This document shows positions 41,747 through 52,430 of a stretch of DNA of 64,000 bases, piece after piece. Source of the stretch: Terana coerulea (Eukaryota; Basidiomycota; Agaricomycetes; Polyporales; Phanerochaetaceae); assembly GCA_024811115.1 (NCBI GenBank), contig JAKOGH010000480.1, positions 44,946-108,945 on the forward strand. The letters run 5' to 3'. The notes beneath the pieces were generated by a model that did not search any database, was not told where the DNA came from, and saw only the letters and a program-made list of their open reading frames with translations. Each line of letters begins with the position of its first letter. Position 1 is the stretch's first letter. Both the position numbers and the translations under genes were made by a program.

Positions 41747-42970
41747 CTATCCACGATTTTCCTCAAGCTGGCGTGTCATGGCATGCTCGTTGGCTCCGAG
41801 AGCAGCCTTGAACTAATAACCACCGTGGATTTAGCGCAAGGTTTACACATCCAAACAAATGCTCACAATGTCTAGTGCATTTTTTGCATTTTTCGGCCCG
41901 CCCTCTGCACAATAACCGTTGCTGGTGGAATAGTGATTGGCGTTGGGATTCGGAGGACGAATGGCCCGCAACCTCGCACTGGAACTGGGCTGCAGAGAGC
42001 TTGCCAAACTCCCAGAGGTCAGACTCCCACCAGGCCTGTGTGCACCTGTGCAGTCCGAATCCTGGGGCGGGCGGGGTGGAAACATAGCCTTGGCCTTTTG
42101 GTCTTAGCCGCCCGGCACCCGGCGCCGGACCTCCTCGAGTAAATCAACATGGAGGGTAGCCAATGCCTGGTGAAGGTGACCTATGGTTACAGGGGGCGTC
42201 GGAATTGGTGGACGAGCGTCCGCTGTCGAGGTTTGCCGAAGGGGTAGCGAGAGGCATGCCGGTCGTTGCAGCGGGCCCTCGCGTCGGTAAGCGCACCTAG
42301 TACACGGCGGCGAGCCTCCAGCAGGGGATACACCTTGGGCCGATGGCTTGACGTGCGCCAGCGATTGGACATCCGCGTCCGCCGCCTCGCTCGGTTGGGT
42401 CTGACCGGCGGCCGATGTGTTGACAAGCTCCCTGTATCTGCATGCAGCGCCTCAGAATGAGAACGTGCTAAGCGACAACGAACTTACCGGAGCCGGCCTC
42501 TAGCCGTCAAGCCGAACTGACCGGAGCCTCGGGACAAGGAGCGCAGTGTGGCATTGTTCACCTGCCGTGGAGCACGTCAGAACGGTCTGACAGAGGAGAG
42601 TAGAGCGACCGTGCGTACTAGCGTAGTGAAGTACTCTTCGATGCACGCTCGAGCTTTGGAGCCGGTGTACAGGTCAGCTGTCACGAACTATAGAAAATGT
42701 CAGCGGGAGTCAGGCCGATGACAATTTATCTACGGTAAGCGAGGATCGATGTTACCGAGAACGAAGGGGTTTGACGGCGGGTGGCGTAATGCGCCAAGGC
42801 CGCGTCGCATGCTAGTTCCGTTTGAAGGTGTGAGTCGCGGGTGATGGAAAAGAATGACAGACGTACCAGCTATGTAGTAGTGCTTGGTCATGATGAGCGA
42901 GAATGAATCGAATAGCGGACTGACGAAACAACGACAGCTCAGGTTGCCTTAAATAAGAGTGAGCAGACAT
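41747..42970 (-). pseudogene. Gene alpha, copy C (premature stop in last exon)
   Basis: Minus strand from ATG at 42970. This copy keeps the frame across the second exon (PSFSFVTADLYTGSKARACI), where A and B lack a base, and runs open through NNATLRSLSRGSGQFGLTAR, an intron, YRELVNTSAAGQTQPSEAAD, ADVQSLAHVKPSAQGVSPAG, CTRCAYRREGP to GHLHQALATLHVDLLEE. Later exon pieces align with A/B with mainly third-position changes (AAKTKRPRLC versus AAKTKKPRLC; QDSDCTGAHR versus HDPDGAGAHR), which shows this frame was under coding constraint. The last exon reads FKAALGANEHAMTRQLEENR then a TAG where A/B have the conserved TGG (W), and continues GAYRLYDGKTARGRN beyond it. One C appears lost in a C-run near 42070. 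Confidence 0.55.
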
Positions 42971-43410
42971 TCCTAGAGGTCAGGAGTACTTCCCGAGCTC
43001 TCGACAAAACAGACAAAGGACGTATGGAGACCGGCTGAGATTTATGAAAACCTCGTTGCGGCGAAGCATGCGTCTCCAAGCGTGCGAACCCTCATGTCGT
43101 GGATCCTAGTCTTTCAGGGCTTTGTGAATCTGTGATAAGAGTCGTCGGAGTGATTCACGGCAACAAGCCAACTCACCGAATGAGCACCGCATGACTGGGA
43201 TGTGTGGAGAAAGGCGAGGCTGACGGCTGCGTCGTGTAGCGGCAACTGCTACTGCCCGTTCTGCCGGTGGCTTTGAGTCCTCAATGGGCATGCATATGGC
43301 GTCTGCCCAGCCTCATAGTGCCGGAGCCTGGTGTAGCGCACCCACGGTCTGAAAGGATGTTGTTGTTCGTTCGAGAAGGACTGAGCGAGGAGTGCGAGCG
43401 ATATGAAGTC

Positions 43411-43459
43411 GAGATGAAGCAGACTTGGCGTGAAGCGCTCGCGCGAGTAAGATAAGATC
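43411..43459 (-). promoter_or_regulatory. Promoter-like module of gene alpha, copy C
   Basis: Same TTATCTTACTCGCGCGAG ... AAGTCTGCTTCATCTCG arrangement as copies A and B, with an extra A in the GTGAAGCGCTCGCGC core. A mirrored copy at 41537-41588 belongs to the inverted left end. Confidence 0.45.
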
Positions 43460-43739
43460 GGCATGTCAATGACGGCCCGGATCCATCTAAACGCCCGACA
43501 ATTCTCAGCGTGGAGGCGCGCGCTTGCAAAGTTGTCTTTGTCCAAGTGCCGTCCAGCAGCCTCAAGCCCGTACCAGCATGGCCGCACGCCCGAATACCTG
43601 GGGAGAAGCACGCACAGGGAGATGATTGCTCCGTCACAGCTCACAGGGATCGCCACTCTCGGGAGGGCGCTCCGGTGCAGCGAGGGCTCGCAGCAGGATC
43701 CCGCCAGCAGGGCGAACATCCGACCTACCGCGGTCTTCG

Positions 43740-44000
43740 AGCCAGCGTCCTCGACGGCCGCCCTCGCTCGTCGAGAATATCGTCGCTGCGGACGACTGCA
43801 GCACGGTGAGTCTGTCTATCAGGGCTCTATACGCTCTTCGTCTCTGACCTGTCTGCTTGGGTAGCGGTGTTCGAGCTACGTCCCCAACGGCCGCCCCTCG
43901 CTTCGTCAGAGAATATCGTCGCTACGGACGACTGCAGCATGGTGAGTCTGTCTATCTGGGCTCTATACGCTCTTCGTCTCTGACATGTCTGCCCGGCTAG
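43740..44000 (+). repeat. Intron-bearing tandem array, right end of copy C (2 units)
   Basis: CGTCGAGAATATCGTC near 43773 and CAGAGAATATCGTC near 43909 flank a 59-base GTGAGTCTGTC...TGGGTAG intron; the last unit ends with the ATGTCTGCCCGGCTAG variant. The following plus-strand block (VSVCTVDPNWVVEHLPVVE) is the best-looking downstream exon of the gamma region and continues past 44000. Confidence 0.85.
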
Positions 44001-44060
44001 TGAGCGTGTGCACTGTGGATCCGAATTGGGTTGTAGAGCATCTGCCGGTCGTCGAACTGC

Positions 44061-44950
44061 AGCCCCTAGTCGTCGTCTCTCCGTTCGCTCCCGGCGCTTG
44101 TCGTGAGTTGGGAAGCACGTTATCACGCATGCCCTGTCAAAACAAGGGGTCGCGCGGGGGCGTCGTCGGCGTGAGGGCAAACGCGCAAGCGTTCACGATG
44201 GACTCCGGTAAGCTATATACTCTACGGTATGACTCCAGACCTGACTACGATCGCCAGGTACGAAAGCAGGCACGTAATTAGCAGATGTAAATAGAAAGCG
44301 CCCGAGCGTCGGGGCAGCGGTGAGCACGAAGCTCGAACATTAATCTATATTTCTGACATGCCCTCAGTCGCTCATGTTTATCTTATGCACAATGTTGCAA
44401 TGGCTCGCGGTGGCTGTAGGTTCGTTGTTCTGTGCTAAGCGGTTACCGCAGCTTGGGATATTAACCTCAACTTCATGATATTGTGTAGGGGTATAGCTAC
44501 TAAATTCGCGAGACGAGGGCGTGTTAACAGTCCATTGTGCTGTTTTGAATGGAATGCATATGAATCATGGTGCTGCTTCCACCCGCTCGGATCGTTGATC
44601 ATGATATCTCCTTTGTCGTCGTAGTACAAAGTATTGGTGCTTATGAGCTTCTAGAATGCGTGTGTGCCACCCTGGCAGGACAAAGCTGCATGAACATTGG
44701 TAGTGGCGGCCGCCACTGCTTGGCTTTGCGCAAAGTCCAAGGTTACCCAGCATTGTCTGGTATGAATCTGCTCATTGTTCCAAGTGACAAGCTACCTGCA
44801 CAGTAGGCCTGCCCGAATGATCAAAATTCCGGATATATAAGCCGTACATACAAGACTGCCGCTAGCTAGAACTCACCCTCCGCTAGGCTGAACCCTCCCG
44901 TGTGGCTAGGAAAGTGCGTATCAATGGCCTTATGCCTTTTCACATACTGA
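44061..44950. other. Region between copy C and the transposase
   Basis: A plus-strand frame to 44281 extends the gamma-like block (GGVVGVRANAQAFTMDSGKL). 44567-44806 is open on both strands. CCGGATATATAAGCC near 44829 is a plausible TATA box for the transposase gene. Nothing else supported. Confidence 0.35.
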
Positions 44951-47900
44951 TTGATTCGCACAGTGCCTAAGGCTCGCGCGAAGAAGGGAGTGCCTCTGGG
45001 GCAAATTTTCCAACGTCCGCCTCCTACTCTTCGCATCTGTGCGTGTGCAGAATGCCGTGCAACCTCGATTACCCAGGAGCCGATCAGCTGGAAGGCTCAT
45101 CCCTGGAAGGCAAGTTGGGTCAAACGAATATCGTGATCACCAGAGGAAGGAAATGGCACGCAAGCAAAGAGAGCGGCTGGCAATCAATAGGTCGGCCGAC
45201 GTTACAACTGAGATTGGTGTACAGGACGATCAGCCAGCAGCCAGCGGACTCACCTATTGACTCGAAACTGGAACAATCGCTACGACCGCTCCAACTGATC
45301 GAGGACGAACTTTACAGACGGTGTGTCCAATGGCGAACAATCGGCGCTGGAGCTGATTTTCCATTCCCGCCGTCCGTGAAATCCGACTCCATCGTCCATG
45401 AGGTACATGATCAGCGACCCGCTGCGGCCTTAATAAACGGTGGTCCATACTCCCTGAAACCTACCCTCTCTACGAATAAACCCCTATTACAGTATCAGGT
45501 CTGGCTCCTGGACCAACTTTCCGAGGTTGACATAGTGCGCACGCATGGAATTACAGCGAATCAAAGACGCTGAAGAAAGCGCTGGTCACTTCGCTACAGA
45601 TGGAAATGGAACGGATCGAAGGGTTGATCAAGGGAGAATGGGAGCGGCAATGGAGATTGCAGTCAGATGCTCGGTCTATCTGGCGCAGTGGCGGACTTGT
45701 TTGGGAAACAGGTACAGTCCTTCAATCTTCACGGGCAACCGCTGCTAAATATATTCACAACGCAGGTTCATATCTCGAACCTCTTGCAGTTGCCGAACAA
45801 CCTCTGCTGTTTGCCTGTTACATTGTCGTCCTCGTGCTGCACTTGCTCTGTGGTTTGTCCATGGATCACTGTTTATTCCTGCTGGTGACCGTGCAGACCG
45901 CCCTGGATCTAGCATTGACAGGAGCCGAGAATATAACATCCGAGGTCGCCGACGTTGCTTCAGCACTACCCATCGGATTGTCGACTCTGATAGATGGCAT
46001 GAACATTGAACCCACCTCTATCACGTACGTCTGCTGCCCTCGGTGCTTCAAATGTTACGACTTGGCGAAGCCGTGTCCTGAGCGCTGTACGAATCAAGAA
46101 ACAGCAGATGGGCCGCAGTGCAACCGTCTACTAAAGAAGAAAACTGGGAGAAAAGGATGTTATAACAAGGCCTATCCTGTCAGGCGCTTCCTGTATCACG
46201 ACTTGAAGGCTTGGATGGGTCAACTTCTGTGTCGTCCCGGCATGGAAAAGTACCTAGACAGGGACGTATCGACAACGGATTCCGAGAACGGGACGCTGAA
46301 AGACGTCTGGGATGGAGAGGTACTGAAGACCTTTTAGCGGAACCGACAAGCGGACTTTCGTCGGCCGAGGAAAAGGACGCGAAGGCCGATATGTGTTCAG
46401 CTTAAACATGGACGGTTTTAACCCCGCGGTAATCTGCAGGCGAAGAAGAAGGTCAGCAGCGGCGCAATGTTCATGGCTTGTCTCAACCTCCCTCCGGAGA
46501 TACGATTTAATCAAGAAAACATTTTCATTGTCGGCGTAATACCTGGTCCTCACGAGCCCTCTCTGACTCAAATCAACCACGTCCTTCGACCCCTGGTGGA
46601 CGATCTGCTCGTATTTTGGAACCATGGCGTATACTACTCGAGGACCTTTCGATATCCCAAAGGGCGCAGAGTACGGTGCGCCCGTCGGGCCGCTAGTATG
46701 TGACTTACCTGCATCGAAACAGATGTCGGGCATCAGCTCAGCCACTTCCACCTATTTCTGCACTCAATGTCGCCTCAAAAAGCAGACATTGAGTCACTTG
46801 ACATGTCGTCCTGGCCTCAAGCATTTACTCGGGATCAGCACCTCACCATCGCTGAGATGTGGCTCCACGCGGACGAGCGCGAGCGTTCCAAACTCTTCAA
46901 CAAGTACGGAATTCGATACACGGAACTTCTGAGGCTGCCATATTGGGACCCCGTCAAGTTTGTTGTGGTTGACTCCATGCACAACCTTCTGCTCGGGAAT
47001 CTGGAACGGCATTGCAGGGAAATCTGGGGCATGAAGGTGACGGTCGAGGATGGAGTTTCGCAGAGCAAAAAGCAGAAGAAGGCTCGCGAGGCCGATCCTC
47101 TCAAGATATCGAAATGTCTGCGTGACATGGAAGCTGGTACCGACCCTGAGATCAAAGCAATGCCGAAGAACGTCCTCGTTGAGGTTTGTCGACATTTTGA
47201 CCTGCCTACTGGTGGGCAACACGCAGTGTTGCTAGGAAGGTTGCTTGACTATGTGAGTACACGCAGTTGTACGGGTGCAGCAACGCTAGCTTACGCTCTT
47301 TATTCTACAGAGAAAACAGCGCGGGTGGGGAGTTGCTCAGAAAGTGCGGAAATCCAGGAATGCCCCGCTAGAAGAAGGGAGGTTGACACAGCGATGCAAG
47401 CCTTTTCGAACAAGCGCAGCGATTGGTTTATTAACAAGCACATTCGCAAACTTCCATTGGCACAAATGCTCGTAGACTTGACGGAGAATACTCAGAAAGC
47501 TACGACGCTCGAGCAGGCCATGAAGTCGGAAAAACCCGCCCTAATCGATACACTAAGAAGCCTCACGGGACCCATCGACAGTGTTAGCAGCTCAGACAGC
47601 CACTCGATGGATTGGATGGAAGACAAACGAGTTGTATTGGGCAAGAAGACGATGGCCGCTGTCTGGGCAGATATTGCGAAACTACTGTGCCGTCTTGGAT
47701 TGGTCGAACTCCCGGCAGGGTAGGAAGCACCCAGCACGGCAAACTGTCCGCCGATGAATGGAGATCCACTGCAACCGTCGGCCTGGTTATCAGCCCTGGT
47801 TCGGCGATGGTCTACACGTACTAGCACAACTCTAGAACGACGCATGCTGGAAAACTTCATGGACCTCGTCACCGCTACAAACCTGGGCATGATGCGAGTA

Positions 47901-48846
47901 GTAACGGAGGATCGCATCCGGTCCTACGAGGTGCATATGCTGCGCTATCTGAAGGGCTTCCTCGAACTATACCCGGCATTCGGTCTGCATCCGAACCAGC
48001 ACATTTCCCTGCACCTACCCCAAATGCTGAGGAACTTTGGTCCGACCCATTCGTGGAGATGTTACCCATTCGAGAGATACAATCGCCTCTTGCAAAACAC
48101 CAACACTAATAATAAATTCGGTGAGTCAGATCATTTTGGTATGTTCGTCAATAGATGATAATTGGTTTGCAGACGAAATGGAAGCAACAATGTTCAAGCG
48201 CTTCTGCATGGCTCAGACTATACGCTCCTGGATGGTCGGTGCAGTATTACCGAAGCAACTCTCACGGGTAAAAGCGACATACGCCAAAATCTTCACCAAC
48301 GAGACGAGAGGACATTGCTCAATGACATATGCTCTTTTGAAGACGCCGTGCCTCTCTATCGAAACAAGACCAATTTCAGCCTCCTTCAGGGGAACATTAC
48401 AACCTGCTGAAGTCACGAGAACATCGCAAGCCCGGATCGCTTCCTCCGCTTGCGTCTGTGCTCCAACAACTAACAGTTGAGCGCAATGGCGTGAAGTATT
48501 CCACCTCAGCTACGTCAGCTGGCGACAGCTGTATCGTATACAACGATCAGTCGAGCCGGCACTGGATAGCCGGCCAAGATCGCGTGTATATTCGTTCGCT
48601 CAAGAAGAGGAGGCCAGAATGAGGTGCTCCTTGTCGTTCGCCCATACGACTCTCTTCGTGGCGCTGAAACAAGATTGGACCCTTACCGAAAATTCCAGTT
48701 TGGCGGGGCACTTTTTTATGACCTGTTGCAGATGAAGGCTAGACTCATCGCCCTGGATGACGTCTTGTGTCACTTTGCTGGAACTCGGGTGAGTGTGGAC
48801 GGCATAGCCGAGGAATGCCTTCACGCTCTTCCATTACTTCGGGTAG
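44951..48846 (+). mobile_element. Plavaka-type (CACTA-like) transposase gene
   Basis: Plus strand. N-terminal zinc-ribbon-like CACAECRATSI; ELYRRCVQWRTIGAGADFPF; LEPLAVAEQPLLF; ALPIGLSTLIDGM, ITYVCCPRCFKCYDLAKPCP (cysteine cluster); NGTLKDVWDGEVLKTF; GRYVFSLNMDGFNP (first catalytic Asp region); FIVGVIPGPHEPSLTQINHV, LVDDLLVFWNHGVYYSRTF; CDLPASKQMSGISS with TYFCTQCRLKK; LPYWDPVKFVVVDSMHNLLL (second Asp); intron GTGAGTACACG to TCTACAG (~47251-47310); IGRTPGRVGSTQHGKLSADE; LRYLKGFLELYPAFGLHPNQ, CYPFERYNRLLQNTNTN; intron GTGAGTCAG to TTTGCAG; EATMFKRFCMAQTIRS; tail with NLLKSREHRKPGSLPPLAS and ALPLLR. The order matches Agaricomycete Plavaka transposases. Several single-base slips (for example near 45560, 46325 and 47720) break it into about eight frames. 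Terminal inverted repeats were not located. Confidence 0.8.
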
Positions 48847-49247
48847 GTCACTACATATCATTCTTGGCGGAGTTATTCTCATGTTTCGTAAACTTTAGGA
48901 CTGATATGGCTGCCTCGGCAAAGGCCGAAGGTGACCCCCGCCCGGGGGCGAAGCCGTTCCAATGCCACCTTCCACAAGTCCAACTCATTTTCAATTCCTT
49001 GCCAACAAATACCGACAGGAATCCGGCGGTGCAGTGCCTTCAGCCCTAAACGACGATGAAAGTGGCTTAATGCGATCTGTAATAGACTACGGAGGCAGAT
49101 TATACTACACAGCATTGTTGTTCGCTCGCCGGGAAGGTTTGGGGAAGGTTTGGTGTGGTGCATGGTGCATCAGACATCTCATTAATTAATTTGATTGAGG
49201 TATATAACGTCAGTTAGAATATCTATCAGTGTAGTATTTTCAACTTA

Positions 49248-49632
49248 CAGCAGATTGCATATCGTTAGCCGTATCCAAAAAATCCGCCTCCCTGCGGGAT
49301 GTGGAGCCAGCCGCGCTTAACGCCCTCCCCGAAGCCACCAAGCGCCAGGCCAGCGTCCCGCGGCTTGCTCTCGGCAGCAGTTCTACTCACGAGCAATAGC
49401 CCTTGGACGCACTTGGGTCGCTTTTGTAAGGGTACCTGAGCAGGTGCTTTGGTTCAGGAATCCTCTCCATTCATTTTGCAGCATTTCTTGTTGGTGTCGG
49501 TGTGTAGGAGTGCTGGCGAGGCCAGGCAGGCCGAGGACGCCCGAGGGGCGCTTGTGCTGTCCACGGTGGGGCAAGCGCCACAGCGGGGAGGGCGGGGATT
49601 TTTGGATGCGGCTAACGATATGCAATCTGCTG
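49248..49632. mobile_element. 385-bp non-autonomous inverted-repeat element (MITE) flanked by TA
   Basis: The left end CAGCAGATTGCATATCGTTA with GCCGTATCCAAAAAATCC is the inverted complement of the right end GGATTTTTGGATGCGGCTAA with CGATATGCAATCTGCTG; the arms are roughly 45-50 bases. TA lies directly outside both ends (49246-49247 and 49633-49634), as for Tc1/mariner-type target duplication. The interior is GC-rich, has further partial inverted symmetry and no coding frame. It lies 400 bases past the transposase tail. Confidence 0.8.
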
Positions 49633-49639
49633 TAGCTCC

Positions 49640-51346
49640 GATGTTACATTTCACTTTGGATCTCTGATAACCTCAGACGCCCACTGGCATTTTCTTCCCA
49701 CATCGACTACGCCCCCCTCCGCGAAGCGAGCTCACCAGCCACGGCGGTGAGTACCACTTGTCAAAAACTCATGGATTAAGAAGAGAGGAATGCTTATTTA
49801 TCACTCGCAAGGGACTACAGTCTAGAGAGATGCTCTCGGTAGAGCGAAGGTCATAGCAGGATCCTGCGACCAGCACCGTGCTCGGGCCTATTGCAGCAAC
49901 CCACGTTGGACCCCTGTTCATGGCTAGGCTCACTTCCTATCGACAATGCAATCCTACGCCACTGAATTTATCCTCAGCGCTCCTGTGACCTCTGAGGTCG
50001 AGCAAGCAGAGCCTCCGCACAAGTAAAACATTAATCTCAATGTAGGATCAGCGTACCCCGTTGTCGACGGTGCCATTCTCACCTAAACATTCTCCTTGAA
50101 GCATGCTGAACATGGTCAACGTTGGGGTCACGCTCACGATGCTGGGCGCCAAAGATATTATATTTTCTACCCGCACATTTGGCTTCCATGGCGGGCGACA
50201 TTTCTCCACCTGCGTGAGGTGCGGAGGGCCAGTAGCTCACCTATCTGCTCCACGGTCCATAGCCGTGGTCAATACTATGTGGGTCCTACATGTAATCATA
50301 GAAGAGCAATGCTGACGCTACTCTGTAAAAGGCTATTGTGGCGCACTCGTGGGCCCCGAATATACCACTGGACCCTGGTACCCTCACGGTATTGAGGGCC
50401 TAACCCTTGGCGCCCCAGAACAAATTGGATCAATGGAGGATCCTCTGCGCCCGCCCCATCATTGTCAGAGAAAATTTTCACTAGCTGCCGCACTCCCTCT
50501 GTTGCCATTGTCTGGCCTCAATGCAGGATTCATGCTCACTGGTTTCCTGCAGGCAAAGGCTACTACGCAAACGGGTCAGGCGGTAACACTCTTTGGGTGG
50601 AAACGGCCAGTCACTAACTAGTAAACTGACGCTGACTCGCAAAACCAGGAGGCCTTTGATATAATAATGAAACTTCTACGGCTCTCGAGGGTGCGGGAGA
50701 CCTAGAGACATGCCAACGAGTGAGTGATCCCGCCCCTACTCAGAGTGTTGCCAACTCTCCGAAATGAGTGTAACATCGTGACTGTATGCCAGATGGCCCG
50801 TATGAGGCGTACCAGCAAATGAATGTTTCCAATCCGAACAATATAGGAGCAACAATAACCAAAATGGCTGGGCGCACTCGCGAGCGCACGCGAAATTTCG
50901 CACATCACAAACAGCTCGCCAAGTACACGCTTTCTGCGTCAGCGACACGGCTGTGGCCACCCCTTCACAGCATGAGGAGACGACATCTTAATGGTGAAGG
51001 TGGATGCCTAAGGTCAGTCGCTCCAATCTATCAGAGTCAACGATTTGGATTGAACTATCGTCACAAGTAGAAAGCCCATTCATTCAGTGCCTGTGATCAC
51101 ATTGCCGATCTATGCATCAACAGCAAGTATGAAAACACCTCTAGTCTGCAAGTGAGTGAAGGTGACGTGACGGGCTCGAAGCTAACCCGACCCTCTTATC
51201 CCCCGACCTACAACATCTACGGCTAACCCGACCCTACCAGAACACATGACCAACAACATCTACGCACAGCAAGGCCACATGCCGCGCTACCGCGAAAGTT
51301 CTTCAACAGTTTGAGATAATTGTGAGGAGATGAGAATGCGAGTGAC
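49640..51346. other. No firmly supported gene
   Basis: Plus-strand frames at 50096-50395 and 50349-50621 (FMLTGFLQAKATTQTGQAVT) and 50786-51070 are open but unsupported. GCTAACCCGACCCT occurs twice within 50 bases (about 51183 and 51222). The short repeat GTTCAACGTTCAATGTTCAG lies farther on near 51792. Confidence 0.3.
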
Positions 51347-51646
51347 TCACGACGCTAGTTGTGAATGAGCCGCACATAGATGTAGAGCATGCCGACCAGG
51401 ATGAACGGCATGATACGCGAATAGCAAGTCCGCGACCACCAGGAACAGGTAAAAGTTGACGCAAGCCCGAAGGACGGTGCCAAGTAGGACCTTGATGCTT
51501 TGAGCAACAACGATGGTGACGAAGATGTAGAAGATGTACTGGTGATTGTAGGTCAGCCTGGATTGGTAGGTTAGATGCCTATTCGCGAATGGCTTACTAT
51601 GTTCTTCCGCTCCGAATGTGACGTAATGTGTAGTAGTCGATTGCAA
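51347..51646 (-). pseudogene. Membrane-protein fragment
   Basis: A minus-strand frame contains IFYIFVTIVVAQSIKVLLGT, VLRACVNFYLFLVVADLLFA, i.e. two hydrophobic helices. A one-base slip allows MPFILVGMLYIYVRLIHN after it. This resembles the last helices of the multi-pass fungal DUF6534-like membrane proteins, but the upstream helices are not found. Treat as a fragment. Confidence 0.35.
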
Positions 51647-51964
51647 TAGTGTGCTGAGGATGGAGGTTCTGGAACAAAGTGATCAGATGCTATGCCCGAC
51701 GGGGTACAGGCGCCCATAGCGTGCGTTTTCAGCCGTGGGCGCTTCAGATCTGCGAACCTAATTGAATATGTGAACCGACTGCGAACAAACGTTCAACGTT
51801 CAATGTTCAGCGTTCATCCTCTCCTTCACGCGTTCTAGTTTGTGTCCTCACACAGCTCCTGAAATTAACGCGTAACATCCCTCCATGGTCTCTTCGTAGC
51901 CTTTCGTGAGTTTCTCACATGTGTAAACAGCGTGCTTGATGCTGATTCATCTGTTCAGGGCTCA

Positions 51965-52430
51965 GCGTCCTTTGCCTAAGCTTGACTGGATGACATGCGC
52001 GCACAGACCTGGAGTTTCCCCACGCGAAGTGCATGAGCTGCTGTGGCTCACGCACATCCACAGCAAGCTGAGGGGTAATGGTAAAGGCTGAGGAGATTGA
52101 GAGTATGGGGTGTGAACCAAGTGTGTGTGACTGCTCATCTTGGCCGGCAGCTTCTTCTTACTGTGCAACATTACATCATTCCCTCAGAGTAGGCTACGAC
52201 ATTGCACCCAGCGCATGCAATGGTACAGATTTGGAAGGTTGGCTAGGGCAAATGAAATCAGCCTCCGCATCAGTCGCAGAGAGCCAAAGATCCACCCAGC
52301 CCAAGGTCGTCCGACACCGTTCAACCACTCTGGCACAGCAACCCAGACGAAGTTCCCGAGCACACAGGCTGAAAGCTAGAAGAATTCTCCAAGAACATGC
52401 AAACTGCGACTGAAAAGCCTGCGTGGAGGA
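51965..52430 (+). repeat. Diverged repeat, first copy (second copy 54650-55130)
   Basis: Shares with 54650-55130 blocks such as AGCTTGACTGGATGAC, AACTGCTGTGGCTCAC-like, GAGATTGAGAGT, ATTCCTC...GAGTAGGCTAC, and a CTAGAAG...TTCTCMAAGAACATGC end. Substitutions and short indels are numerous. Open frames inside are not conserved between copies, so this is non-coding repeat. Confidence 0.7.

Larger units (their letters stand above)
41075..44060 (+). repeat. Segmental repeat copy C with inverted ends
   Basis: The right part (42140-44060) is nearly identical to A 2725-4810 in the same orientation. The left end (41075-41590) is an inverted copy of the right end (43425-44000), so the unit is bounded by ~0.5-kb inverted repeats, each carrying two units of the intron-bearing tandem array and a promoter-like module facing inward. 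Between 41650 and 42140 the sequence still aligns with A 2300-2725 (alpha 3' end) but is clearly diverged, so identity changes abruptly near 42140. Confidence 0.85.

Noticed and set aside
41960..42130. In-frame TAA in gene alpha copy C (GGCTAAGACC) as a nonsense mutation
   Set aside because: Comparison with A (GGCCAAGACG) shows substitutions fall on third positions of the AAKTK frame, where the change is a silent GCC to GCT; the stop is in a non-coding frame.
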